Source: Desulfobacterales bacterium (lineage in GTDB: Bacteria > Desulfobacterota > DSM-4660 > Desulfatiglandales > Desulfatiglandaceae). From it: a stretch of DNA of 17,144 nucleotides. A program made the translations under genes and the position numbers. Where the stretch lies: positions 1-17,144 of the forward strand of contig JAKLQB010000128.1 in assembly GCA_022013615.1 (NCBI GenBank). The letters run 5' to 3'. Below, piece by piece: positions 1 to 6,856 of this stretch. Numbering within the stretch: position 1 is the first letter of the stretch; each line of letters begins with the position of its first letter. Below the pieces are notes generated by a model. That model searched no databases and was not told where the DNA came from. It saw only the letters and a program-made list of their open reading frames with translations.

Positions 1-581
1 AAAACGAAACAGTGGTATTCAACCTGGGGGTACTGGAATATGAGGCAGGAAACCTGAAGGGGAGTTTGAATTATCTTAAGATATATCTGGAATCACACCC
101 AAAGGATGTTGCGGCCCACGAAATTGTATTCGATATATACAAAAAGCAGAACAATGTCCAGATGGCCTTTGAGGAGGCCCAGGTTCTTGCTGAACTGAGG
201 CCAAATGAGATTGGCGCCTACAATTACATTTTTGATCATCTTGCTGCGCAGGGCAACTATGAGGACATCATCCGCATCATGGAAAAAGGTTTGGAAGCAA
301 ACCCGAAGCAGACAGATTTAAGGGGATACCTTGTATTGGCCTATCTGGAGACTGGAAAAGAAGAACTGGCAATTGAGCAGATAGAGAAGATCCTGAAAGT
401 CAGGCCGGAGGATACCAAACTATTGCTACATCTGGCAAGACTCCAGGAGAAGCGGGAGGAATACTCAAAAGCCCTGGCGGTATATGAGAAAGTACTTGAA
501 ATATCACCCGACCATGAAGAAGCTCAGGAAGCCTATCTCAGGCTGAGGGTAAAGGGAGTCCGGGGTGAAGGGAAAGAATAG
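1..581 (+). CDS. TPR-repeat protein, C-terminal part (5' end outside window)
   Basis: The reading frame is open from the first bases of the window, so this is the 3' end of a longer gene; the GTG at 12 is only an internal valine. About 190 residues are visible, built almost entirely of degenerate 34-residue tetratricopeptide repeats: paired helices with small residues at the usual positions and a proline ending each unit (for example SHPKD, ANPKQ, VRPED, ISPDH). TPR arrays are protein-protein docking scaffolds. No catalytic domain, membrane segment or signal peptide is visible in this part, so the role of the whole protein cannot be named. The stop overlaps the next gene (MutT-like) by 17 bases, which suggests translational coupling. 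Confidence is high for the TPR assignment and nil for a specific function. Confidence 0.85.
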   Translation, partial: NETVVFNLGVLEYEAGNLKGSLNYLKIYLESHPKDVAAHEIVFDIYKKQNNVQMAFEEAQVLAELRPNEIGAYNYIFDHLAAQGNYEDIIRIMEKGLEANPKQTDLRGYLVLAYLETGKEELAIEQIEKILKVRPEDTKLLLHLARLQEKREEYSKALAVYEKVLEISPDHEEAQEAYLRLRVKGVRGEGKE

Positions 582-1035
582 CAAGCCCCATTTTCATGTA
601 ACAGCCGGATTGATCTGGAAAAATGGCAAAGTGCTGATTGCGAAACGTCCAAAAGGAAGTCATCTTGAGGGATTATGGGAGTTTCCGGGCGGGAAACAGG
701 AAAAAGGGGAGAGCCTGAGGCATTGCCTTGAGCGGGAGATCACGGAAGAACTGGGAATAGAGATAAAGGCTGGTAAACTCTTTTTGCCGGTAAAACATGA
801 ATATGATTACAAAGTGATTTCTCTGCATACGTTCAACTGCACTCTATTGACGGGCGAACCAAAGGCCTTGCAGGGCCAGGAAATCAGATGGGTGGATCCG
901 GCAAGGCTTTGCGAGTTTGAGTTTCCCCCGCCAGACATGCTGGTGGTTAAAGCAATATGCCAGTCCTCTAGCGAGGCCAATGCCTCAAACCGACGAGTTT
1001 GTGTGCGTTTATCAAAATTTTTGCTTGAGGCGTAG
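565..1035 (+). CDS. mutT: MutT-like Nudix hydrolase (probable 8-oxo-dGTP diphosphatase)
   Basis: The product has 156 residues and a perfect Nudix box, Gx5Ex7REUxEExGU, at about residues 42-64 (GGKQEKGE, then REITEELGI), preceded by the GLWEFPGG strand typical of MutT. MutT proteins hydrolyse oxidised (d)GTP to the monophosphate and so prevent A:T to C:G transversions; they act in the cytoplasm and need Mg2+. The start is GTG at 565, lying inside the upstream TPR gene. The sequence GGGG just before it is a modest ribosome-binding site, so coupling is likely. The core matches the usual ~130 residues. The last ~22 residues (SSSEANASN onwards) are basic and look unlike the family, possibly a tail acquired by read-through into formerly noncoding DNA. 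The stop lies one base before a heptamer inverted repeat. Other Nudix substrates remain possible. Confidence 0.88.
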   Translation: MKGKNSKPHFHVTAGLIWKNGKVLIAKRPKGSHLEGLWEFPGGKQEKGESLRHCLEREITEELGIEIKAGKLFLPVKHEYDYKVISLHTFNCTLLTGEPKALQGQEIRWVDPARLCEFEFPPPDMLVVKAICQSSSEANASNRRVCVRLSKFLLEA

Positions 1036-1036
1036 A

Positions 1037-1122
1037 GATGCTGGCTGCTGGCTGCTCGATGCTGGATAAAGAAAAAAGAAATCCTTTAAAAATCCAGTAT
1101 CCAGAGACCAGTACCCAGTATC
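1037..1122. repeat. Heptamer-based imperfect inverted repeat, element 1
   Basis: Two 31-base arms (1037-1067 and 1092-1122) flank a 24-base purine-rich, AT-rich spacer. The reverse complement of the left arm matches the right arm at 23 of 31 positions, and three of the eight mismatches would become G-U pairs in a plus-strand transcript. Each arm has a period of seven bases: the left arm is made of units such as GCTGGCT and GCTGGAT, the right of units such as ATCCAGT. The element begins one base after the mutT stop codon. It contains no ORF. It could be a REP- or MITE-like element, or a 3'-end RNA hairpin. There is no T-tract for an intrinsic terminator. Confidence 0.75.
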
Positions 1123-1160
1123 ACGGGTTAAGTAGCTGGAATCATAAATTTTTCAAAAAC

Positions 1161-1192
1161 TTGACACAAATGTTAATATCTTGACCTATATA
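1161..1192 (+). promoter_or_regulatory. Weak candidate sigma-70 promoter for the ABC-fold ATPase gene
   Basis: A perfect -35 hexamer TTGACA (1161-1166) is followed by TATATA at 1187-1192, but the 20-base spacing is longer than the optimal 17. A second TTGAC sits between them at 1181. Since the preceding hairpin element would separate the genes, an own promoter for the gene at 1258 is expected; this is the only reasonable candidate seen. Confidence 0.25.
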
Positions 1193-1257
1193 GACGGCTA
1201 GTAGCAAGGTTTAAAGGTTATAATGAGAATTGCTGAGGATAGAATGAGATTCTTGCC

Positions 1258-2025
1258 ATGTTCATAGAATCGGTCGTAATACATAACAATAACTTCCCCA
1301 AAAGAAATCTATACCCGTTCAACCTCAGGGTATTTTGGGAAACAGACCGATTGGATTTTACTGCTAATGTAATTTTTTTTGTCGGTGAAAACGGCACGGG
1401 CAAATCTACTCTCCTGGAGGCCATAGCGAGAAACTATGGCCTGACTGTCTGGGGTGGGGAAAAAACGCATATTATTCACCATAACCCTTATGAAACAAGA
1501 CTCCACAATTTCGTTTCTCTTAAAACCATTCAGCCCAGGGGAATAATACCAAAGGGATTTCTTTTCCGGTCTGAAAATTTTTTTAACTATGCCGCAAATC
1601 TTGATGACATGACCACGACCGATCCCGACATTCTCAAATACTACGGTGGTCTGTCACTTCACCAACAGTCCCACGGTCAGGCTTTTTTATCTTTCTTTGA
1701 AAACCGGTGTAGGATTAAGGGCCTGTATCTGTTAGATGAACCGGAGGCAGCGTTATCACCACTGAATCAACTTGCTTTCCTGAAGATACTTCAGATGATA
1801 ACCGAGAAAGGAAAGGGGCAATTTATTATCTCGACACATTCACCAATTATACTTAGCTTTCCGGATGCTCAAATTCTAAGTTTTGATAGTATTCCCATAA
1901 AGGAAATAGCCTATGAGGCAACCCACAGTTACCGATTCTACAAGAGTTTCATGAATGACAGGGCCCCCTATTTACAAGAATTCAAGGCGGCAGGGGAGTG
2001 CAATAAGAAAGAGGATGATGGGTAA
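1258..2025 (+). CDS. Stand-alone ABC-fold/AAA ATPase (COG3910-like)
   Basis: The product is a 255-residue soluble ATPase with one nucleotide-binding domain and little else. Visible motifs are Walker A GENGTGKST (residues 43-51), Walker B LYLLDEP (156-162, with D160 and E161), a D-loop-like ALSP just after it, and a switch histidine in STHSP (H194). The region around LSLHQQSHGQAFL (132-144) takes the place of the ABC signature. This set matches the predicted-ATPase family COG3910, a SMC/ABC-related group without transmembrane partner. It is often found alone, and no precise role is established. No nuclease, permease or coiled-coil arm is present or adjacent, so transport is unlikely. The ATG at 1258 is the first start after an in-frame stop at 1240. 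The ribosome-binding site is weak (GAG at 1246). The next gene starts 68 bases downstream and may be co-transcribed. Confidence 0.85.
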   Translation: MFIESVVIHNNNFPKRNLYPFNLRVFWETDRLDFTANVIFFVGENGTGKSTLLEAIARNYGLTVWGGEKTHIIHHNPYETRLHNFVSLKTIQPRGIIPKGFLFRSENFFNYAANLDDMTTTDPDILKYYGGLSLHQQSHGQAFLSFFENRCRIKGLYLLDEPEAALSPLNQLAFLKILQMITEKGKGQFIISTHSPIILSFPDAQILSFDSIPIKEIAYEATHSYRFYKSFMNDRAPYLQEFKAAGECNKKEDDG

Positions 2026-2093
2026 AACAACAAAATTCAATTTACCACTAAAACAGGCGGGGGTTTGTGCTGTTTAGTTAACGGGAGGAAATT

Positions 2094-3476
2094 ATGGAAA
2101 TTATCTGGTCGGCATTATTCGGGCTTCTTGCAATTGTTGGCCTCATTATGTTTATCGTCGTCGTTATTAAGCTTTTCAAGATAGAGGGGGCGCTCAAAGG
2201 GATCCTGGGGATAATCTGCGGAATCTACCCTTTTATCTGGGGATGGGTAAAGCACAAGGAACTGAAAATCACCAGGGTGATGGTATTGTGGACACTTTGC
2301 ATTGTCATCCCTCTGGTCATTGGATCCATGTTTTTGCCCAGTACTCTCTTGACCATGGTAGGATCACTTCGATCTGCCAGCAATGTAGCTAAGACTTCCC
2401 CAACCATCACGCGAGAGATTCCCAAGAAACCTGGGCCAGAGGCCATATCTAAACCCGTCATACGTCCACCTGATCAGGTAACCGGGGAGAAACACACAGC
2501 AAACAAGCCAGCCAGCTATGATCCCGAGTTAAAAAAACTCGATGATTTTATTAAAAACAACAGCCAAAATGCAGATGCCTTTTACAATCGGGCCCTGCTG
2601 CATGAGGCTAAAGGGAATCTGCAGATGGCAGAAGATGATTATGAAAAAGCCATCGGCATTAACAAGAAACATGTGGATGCTTACTATAACCGTGGTCTTC
2701 TTTTTGTTAAAATGAAAAAATATGAACTGGCTGTGAAGGACTTTGACGCGGTCATAGGGTTGAACCCCCGTGCTTTTGATGCCTATTGTAACAGGGGGAA
2801 TGTAAATTATCAGTTAAGCAAGAAGGATCTGGCAATAGAGGATTACAATGCGGCTTTGAAAATAACGCCGAATGATGCTGACGTTTTTTACAACAGAGCA
2901 ATAGTCTATGAGGCCGATGGAGTGAGTTCAAAGGCCAATAGGGATTTCAAAAAGGCCGCAGCGTTGGGACATCAAAAGGCAAAAGAATATCTGCTGGGGC
3001 AAGGCAAAAAGGCTGCGGAAACGCAAGCCCGGGCGAAAACATCCCCCGTTGTGTGGAAAAAGGATCTTAAAAACGTGAAAATACCTGATACGGTTCCAGA
3101 GGGAATGATACAGGGTGAAAACTTCGCCTCCAAATCCGCCGAGTTTGCAAATGGCATTTTAACCATTCGCGACGGAGAGGATTTTTTCCCAGACCATGCC
3201 GTGATGATTTTTCTCTTTTTAAAAAAGGACGAGAAACCGGTAGGAAAGTCCTACAACATCAGCCGAACCAGTGGTTTTGGATCGCCGCACATCCACATGA
3301 AATGGAAGCCAGAAAACAGCAAAGTCCCCAAGACAAAAATATTTACAAAGGATTACTCGATGCTCCTCAATTTGGGGACAATTAAAAATGGTAAGCTGCC
3401 AGGCAAGATATATCTTTGTTTGCCGGATGAGATGAAAAGTGTCGTTGCAGGAAGCTTTACGGCTGTCGTCAAGTAA
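2094..3476 (+). CDS. Membrane-anchored TPR protein with unrecognised C-terminal domain
   Basis: The 460-residue product has three parts. Residues 5-27, 33-52 and 61-84 are hydrophobic and should form three membrane helices. A polar, proline-rich linker follows (about 100-145). Residues 160-295 hold four canonical TPR units, recognisable by repeated DAFYNRA/DAYYNRG starts, which usually act as a protein-binding platform. The final region (about 330-460) is a beta-rich domain with a GSPHIHMKW segment (396-404) and a GSFTAVV end. I do not recognise it. The start is ATG at 2094 behind a good GGGAGGA ribosome-binding site (2083-2089). A role in envelope assembly or stress response would be a guess. 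The upstream ATPase gene is close enough to share a transcript, but nothing else ties the two together. Confidence 0.82.
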   Translation: MEIIWSALFGLLAIVGLIMFIVVVIKLFKIEGALKGILGIICGIYPFIWGWVKHKELKITRVMVLWTLCIVIPLVIGSMFLPSTLLTMVGSLRSASNVAKTSPTITREIPKKPGPEAISKPVIRPPDQVTGEKHTANKPASYDPELKKLDDFIKNNSQNADAFYNRALLHEAKGNLQMAEDDYEKAIGINKKHVDAYYNRGLLFVKMKKYELAVKDFDAVIGLNPRAFDAYCNRGNVNYQLSKKDLAIEDYNAALKITPNDADVFYNRAIVYEADGVSSKANRDFKKAAALGHQKAKEYLLGQGKKAAETQARAKTSPVVWKKDLKNVKIPDTVPEGMIQGENFASKSAEFANGILTIRDGEDFFPDHAVMIFLFLKKDEKPVGKSYNISRTSGFGSPHIHMKWKPENSKVPKTKIFTKDYSMLLNLGTIKNGKLPGKIYLCLPDEMKSVVAGSFTAVVK

Positions 3477-3616
3477 CGTGGGGAGTTAAGAAGAAAAGTT
3501 CGTATGATTCGATGTAGCGCACATCCAGATTTCAAGTTAGCCGGGATACCGACTTAACAACTCAAATATTCGACGATCTCTGAAGTTGGCACTGTTTTTC
3601 TGCAAAGGAGGAAAGC

Positions 3617-4027
3617 ATGGAAGTCTTAAACTGGAAGGACAGCGAGGACGTCAAGGTAGAAAAGTTCCCTTACAGGGGCAAGATGTACGATGTCACGGGC
3701 ATTAGTATTCGCTGGCTTTCGAAGTTCGGAGAGGACGACATGGGTATCCCCGAATACGGCCTCAGATTTTTCACGGCCCAGCCTGGAGGTGAGATCCCTA
3801 TACACAATCATTTCTATATCCAGACCATGTATATATTGAGCGGTCAGTTCGAGTGCTGGCGGTTTGACTCCGAAACCGATAAACTGCTAAAAAAATGGAC
3901 CTGCGGCCCGGGTGATGCCATCTACGTGCCCAGCATGGAGCCACACGGCATGAAAAACCTGAGCGAGACCGAGCAGGCAACTTTTTTATGCTGCATCTGC
4001 AATGTTTATGAAGACGAAACCATTTGA
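3617..4027 (+). CDS. Small single-domain cupin protein
   Basis: The product has 136 residues and forms one cupin beta-barrel. Cupin motif 1 appears as PGGEIPIHNHFYIQTMYILSG (56-76), with H63 and H65 where metal ligands are expected and Q69 in place of the usual glutamate. Motif 2 is GPGDAIYVPSMEPHGMKN (97-114), with H110 as the last ligand. A 3-His(+Gln) site is compatible with Fe, Mn or Ni and with dioxygenase, isomerase or plain sensor roles; the substrate cannot be told. A strong AAAGGAGG ribosome-binding site (about 3605-3612) precedes the ATG. The gene stands alone, 140 bases after its neighbour. Its last codons overlap, in another frame, the remnant of an aminotransferase gene, so this is probably the site of a past rearrangement. 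Confidence 0.85.
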   Translation: MEVLNWKDSEDVKVEKFPYRGKMYDVTGISIRWLSKFGEDDMGIPEYGLRFFTAQPGGEIPIHNHFYIQTMYILSGQFECWRFDSETDKLLKKWTCGPGDAIYVPSMEPHGMKNLSETEQATFLCCICNVYEDETI

Positions 4028-4115
4028 GGCGGAGGGATACTTCCGAATTGCGTTGACGCATCCTGTGGAGCGACTTGAGGAGGCCATGGAAAGGTTGAGA
4101 AAATTTCTGGCCTAA
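4023..4115 (+). pseudogene. C-terminal remnant of a PLP-dependent aminotransferase gene
   Basis: The frame starting at 4023 encodes FEAEGYFRIALTHPVE, then an amphipathic stretch RLEEAMERLRKFLA, then TAA at 4113-4115. EGYFRIALT followed by a final helix rich in E and R is the standard C-terminus of class I/II aminotransferases (aspartate/alanine/LL-diaminopimelate type). Only about 30 of the usual ~390 codons remain; the region in front is the intact cupin gene in another frame. An ATG at 4008 in the same frame would give a 35-residue peptide, but no good ribosome-binding site supports it. The best reading is a deletion or recombination scar. Confidence 0.7.
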
Positions 4116-4192
4116 AGAGTTTGCTGCTTTCGAGATCTCCTGACATAGAGGGTTTTTCCTTCACGCAATACGGTTGATGCAAAGGATCTCTC

Positions 4193-4306
4193 TCACATTT
4201 TTCCTTTCTCAATCTCCTCATAGAAATCCGGGGCCAGCCTTTTGACACAGGGTACGGTGTGTTTTGTCATGGGTAACCCCGTTTCTAAAAATAACGGATG
4301 TCCCAT
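4193..4306 (-). CDS. Possible 37-residue small protein downstream of the M48 gene
   Basis: A short frame starts with ATG (4306-4304), seven bases after the stop of the M48 protease gene, and ends with TGA at 4193. AGGTGAG, which overlaps that stop codon (4308-4314), could serve as a ribosome-binding site, though it is very close to the start. The product begins MGHPLFLETGLPMTKH and contains RLAPDFYEEIEKGK. I recognise no family. The internal ATG at residue 13 is an alternative start. It could equally be noncoding, or the remnant of a longer gene. Position is the only support. Confidence 0.22.
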   Translation of the reverse strand: MGHPLFLETGLPMTKHTVPCVKRLAPDFYEEIEKGKM

Positions 4307-4312
4307 TCTCAC

Positions 4313-5725
4313 CTATTGTGAGGGACCGAGCTCTTTTATCGCATCGTGGATCTTTTTTTTAAGGGCAGGATTATTGTCGGAAAGGCTATCGGCCTTTTGG
4401 AAATGAAAACTTGCTTTCTGCATTTGACGTAAGTTGCTAAAATAAAGGCCGAAATTATAATGGGCTAACGCCAGTCTGTTTTGCCTTCCGTATGAAAGGC
4501 CCAGGTGATAATAGACCTCGTTATCAACGGGTTTCAGATAGGTCAGTTTCTCTAAGAGTTGAATTGCCATTTCGTACTTTTCAAGGTTTTCATAAGACAG
4601 TGCAAGGAGAAATATCGTAGAGTGACTCTGACCATCACGGTCAAAGGCCTTTTCAAGAAACGGTATGGCCTCTCTGTCCTGCCCCGCCATATGATAGGTT
4701 TGCCCCAGGTTTGTCAATATGGAGATAGAATCCGGGTCTTCCTTGAGCGCGATTTTTAGGTGACGAATAGCGCGATCATACTCTGATTTTTCCCTGTAAA
4801 CAATTCCAAGGCCAAAGTGGGCCAAAAGGGATGATGGGTCCTTTTCGAGATCAAGGTGGAAAAGCCTTTCTGCTTCCTGGGAACCCATACATTCTGCCCG
4901 GAGAATGGTTTTAAAGAAGGGAAAGCGCTTTCTTAATTGGATGGTTTCTTTGGTTGGGGGATCAGGTTTGAAATGGGTCAACATTGAGTCAAGATTAGAC
5001 ATCCTTTCAGGTCCGGTAGGATGGGTTAAAAGATAGGCCGGTACCCTATCCGTACCAAACCATTGTCCTTTCTGAATTTTTTTTAGTGAGCTGATCAGCC
5101 CTGCGGGGTCAAAACTGGCCAACTTCGTGTATTTGAACCCCAACTGGTCAGCCTGCCGTTCGTCGTTTCGGCTGTAGCTCAGTTGGGCCTGCATTCCGGC
5201 GGCCATCGCGCCTGTCATTACGGCTCCCGATAATTCACCCCCAATCAGAGCACCAGCCAGAATTGCTGCCATGGTGGCCAACCCTATTTTCTTGCTCTGC
5301 TCTATGCGCTGGGATATGTGCCTGGCAGTGACATGGCCGAGTTCATGGCAAATGACAGACGCAAGTTCATCCAGATTATCCATGGCCTCTATTAGTCCGG
5401 AAAAGACAAAGATATGTCCCCCAGGCCCTGCAAAGGCGTTAAGGGTATTGTCCTTGATAATATAAAAGTGAAAAGGGAAGGGCTTTGTTTCCAAAGGCAT
5501 GGTGAGATAACGACCCAAATCCGTTATGAATTGATTGGCATATTCATCATCTACCAGTTTAAAATACCCTCGGATCTGGGCCACAAATTCTTCACCCAGT
5601 CTTCTTTCCACTTCAATTGAGAGCCCAAAGGCCTTGGGCGTTACAAAAGAAAGATTGGAAAGTAACATGAACAAGCAAAGCATAAAAATGACCTGCTTGA
5701 TATAAAAATAGCACTTGACCTTCAA
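4313..5725 (-). CDS. Exported M48 zinc metalloprotease with C-terminal TPRs (BepA/YfgC-like)
   Basis: The 470-residue product starts with a basic segment and a hydrophobic stretch (about 12-30) ending near PKAFG, a probable signal peptide, so it acts in the periplasm or at the outer membrane. The zinc site is HELGH (127-131), with the third ligand E189 in NDERQAD. The GGHIFVFSGLI segment before it is typical of M48. Residues ~145-185 form the Gly/Ala-rich helical region between the ligands. TPR-like repeats follow from about 290 to 450. BepA-type proteases survey outer-membrane protein (LptD, BAM) assembly; that role is inferred from architecture. The apparent start is TTG at 5725 with AGGGGAT nearby; ATG codons at residues 15 and 20 are alternatives. 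The gene lies 149 bases downstream of rsfS, separated by a heptamer inverted repeat. Confidence 0.92.
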   Translation of the reverse strand: MKVKCYFYIKQVIFMLCLFMLLSNLSFVTPKAFGLSIEVERRLGEEFVAQIRGYFKLVDDEYANQFITDLGRYLTMPLETKPFPFHFYIIKDNTLNAFAGPGGHIFVFSGLIEAMDNLDELASVICHELGHVTARHISQRIEQSKKIGLATMAAILAGALIGGELSGAVMTGAMAAGMQAQLSYSRNDERQADQLGFKYTKLASFDPAGLISSLKKIQKGQWFGTDRVPAYLLTHPTGPERMSNLDSMLTHFKPDPPTKETIQLRKRFPFFKTILRAECMGSQEAERLFHLDLEKDPSSLLAHFGLGIVYREKSEYDRAIRHLKIALKEDPDSISILTNLGQTYHMAGQDREAIPFLEKAFDRDGQSHSTIFLLALSYENLEKYEMAIQLLEKLTYLKPVDNEVYYHLGLSYGRQNRLALAHYNFGLYFSNLRQMQKASFHFQKADSLSDNNPALKKKIHDAIKELGPSQ

Positions 5726-5746
5726 AACTAAATATCCCCTAACTCG

Positions 5747-5875
5747 GAATTGAATATTGAATATTGACTATTGAATATTTGTGTCCCCGTCATTTTTATT
5801 ATAGTTTTTTATAATTGAAAAATTCCTTAAATATTCAATCGTCAATAGTCAATAATCAATAGCCAATAGTCAATC
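5747..5875. repeat. Heptamer-based inverted repeat, element 2
   Basis: Arms at 5749-5779 and 5830-5860 match as inverted repeats at 28 of 31 positions around a 50-base AT-rich spacer. The right arm continues with further 7-base units to 5875. On the minus strand the units begin directly at the rsfS TAG stop: ATTGACT, ATTGGCT, ATTGATT and so on. The other arm has units such as ATTCAAT. The spacer holds a smaller inverted repeat, ATTATA/TATAAT (5799-5816). The architecture is that of the element at 1037-1122, with different heptamers. Confidence 0.8.
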
Positions 5876-6222
5876 TATAAGTCCATCCGTGGGGCCTCGA
5901 TCCAGAGACCTTCAAGATCATAAAACTCTCTTATGGGTTGGTAAAACAGGTGGATGACCACGTCCCCGTAATCCATCAACACCCAGTGCCCTTCTTGTTC
6001 CCCCTCTATACCGTCGGGCCTGAAACCCTGCTCACGCATTCTTCTTTGAAGATGGCGTGCAATGGCCTGAATCTGTCTACTGGAGTTCCCACTGGCGATG
6101 AGAAAGTAATCCGTAATGGAGACGAGTTTGCCAACTTCAAAAAGGACAGGGTCAATGGCCTTTCGCTCCCTTATGATTTTGAGGCACAATTTTGCCTTAT
6201 CGAGGGCCCGCATAGTCTCCAT
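5875..6222 (-). CDS. rsfS: Ribosome silencing factor RsfS (Iojap/DUF143 family)
   Basis: The 115-residue product matches the RsfS/Iojap family in length and in its landmark segments: KAIDPVLFEV near residue 22, the SITDYFLIASGNSSRQI core (35-51), and DYGDVVIHLFYQPIREFYDLEGLW (84-107). RsfS binds ribosomal protein L14 on the 50S subunit and blocks joining with 30S when nutrients are low, lowering translation. ATG at 6222 has AAAAGGA close upstream; a second ATG three codons on is possible. The start lies inside the end of nadD (26-base overlap), the usual nadD-rsfS pairing. The stop codon abuts a heptamer inverted repeat. Confidence 0.95.
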   Translation of the reverse strand: METMRALDKAKLCLKIIRERKAIDPVLFEVGKLVSITDYFLIASGNSSRQIQAIARHLQRRMREQGFRPDGIEGEQEGHWVLMDYGDVVIHLFYQPIREFYDLEGLWIEAPRMDL

Positions 6223-6856
6223 ATAATCCTTTTTCCATGATATAATTCCTTACCATCTCAGGGAGCAAAAAACGAATGGATTTACCTTCTGCAACCAATT
6301 CTCTTATGCGTGTGGATGATATGTCCATAAGTGTAGGTGCCCTAAGTACCACGGTATTACCCGATGAAACGCTGAAGACATCAGGCAGTTTGGTTTTTCT
6401 CACATTCAAACCGATGTTTAAGAGAAATGCCTCAAGATCGCGAGGACGAAATCCGGCACGTTCAATGATGACAAAATGTGCATAGTAAAAGAGTTTCTGG
6501 TATTCTTTCCACGTCTTGATTTCCAAAAAAGCATCTATGCCCAGGATAAAAAAGAGTTCAGGATCCGGGCTAAAGATATGATGAAACTCTCTAAGCGTTT
6601 CAATGGAATAGGAAAATCCGGGGCGGTTCCCTTCCAGATCCAGTATTTCAAGCAGGGACGAATCACCCACTGCCAGTCGTGCCATGGTTAGCCGATGTTG
6701 AAATGGGGCCACGGGTTCCCTGGTTTTGTGGGGGGGAGAAGCGGATGGAATTAGATAGACTTTTTCCAAGCCCAGTTCCTGCCCAATTTCCTCTGCTGTG
6801 CGCAAATGGCCCAGATGAATCGGATCAAATGTCCCGCCAAGGATACCTAATTTCAT
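6197..6856 (-). CDS. nadD: Nicotinate-nucleotide adenylyltransferase NadD
   Basis: NadD joins nicotinate mononucleotide and ATP to make deamido-NAD, the penultimate step of NAD synthesis. The ATG form has 219 residues, a normal length. It opens with the nucleotidyltransferase motif GGTFDPIHLGHL (7-18), whose HxGH histidines bind ATP phosphates, and carries the second signature ISSTRIR (about 179-185), followed by LLPEMVRNYI. The chosen start, ATG at 6856, overlaps the proA stop as TGATG, with AGGGA just upstream; a TTG one codon earlier (6859) also exists. The one-base overlap with proA and the 26-base overlap with rsfS indicate one coupled transcript. Confidence 0.95.
   Translation of the reverse strand: MKLGILGGTFDPIHLGHLRTAEEIGQELGLEKVYLIPSASPPHKTREPVAPFQHRLTMARLAVGDSSLLEILDLEGNRPGFSYSIETLREFHHIFSPDPELFFILGIDAFLEIKTWKEYQKLFYYAHFVIIERAGFRPRDLEAFLLNIGLNVRKTKLPDVFSVSSGNTVVLRAPTLMDISSTRIRELVAEGKSIRFLLPEMVRNYIMEKGLYGDYAGPR

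Noticed and set aside
1037..1122. CRISPR array or simple tandem repeat
   Set aside because: The units are seven bases long with no unique spacers, and the two halves are inverted to each other, which fits a hairpin rather than an array.
4006..4248. 80-codon minus-strand frame
   Set aside because: It is antisense to the aminotransferase remnant and has low-complexity composition. The in-frame 37-codon candidate at 4193-4306 is in a different frame and better placed.
5799..5804. TATAAT on the minus strand as -10 box for the M48 gene
   Set aside because: No acceptable -35 hexamer lies 16-18 bases upstream, and the word is part of a local palindrome in an AT-rich loop.
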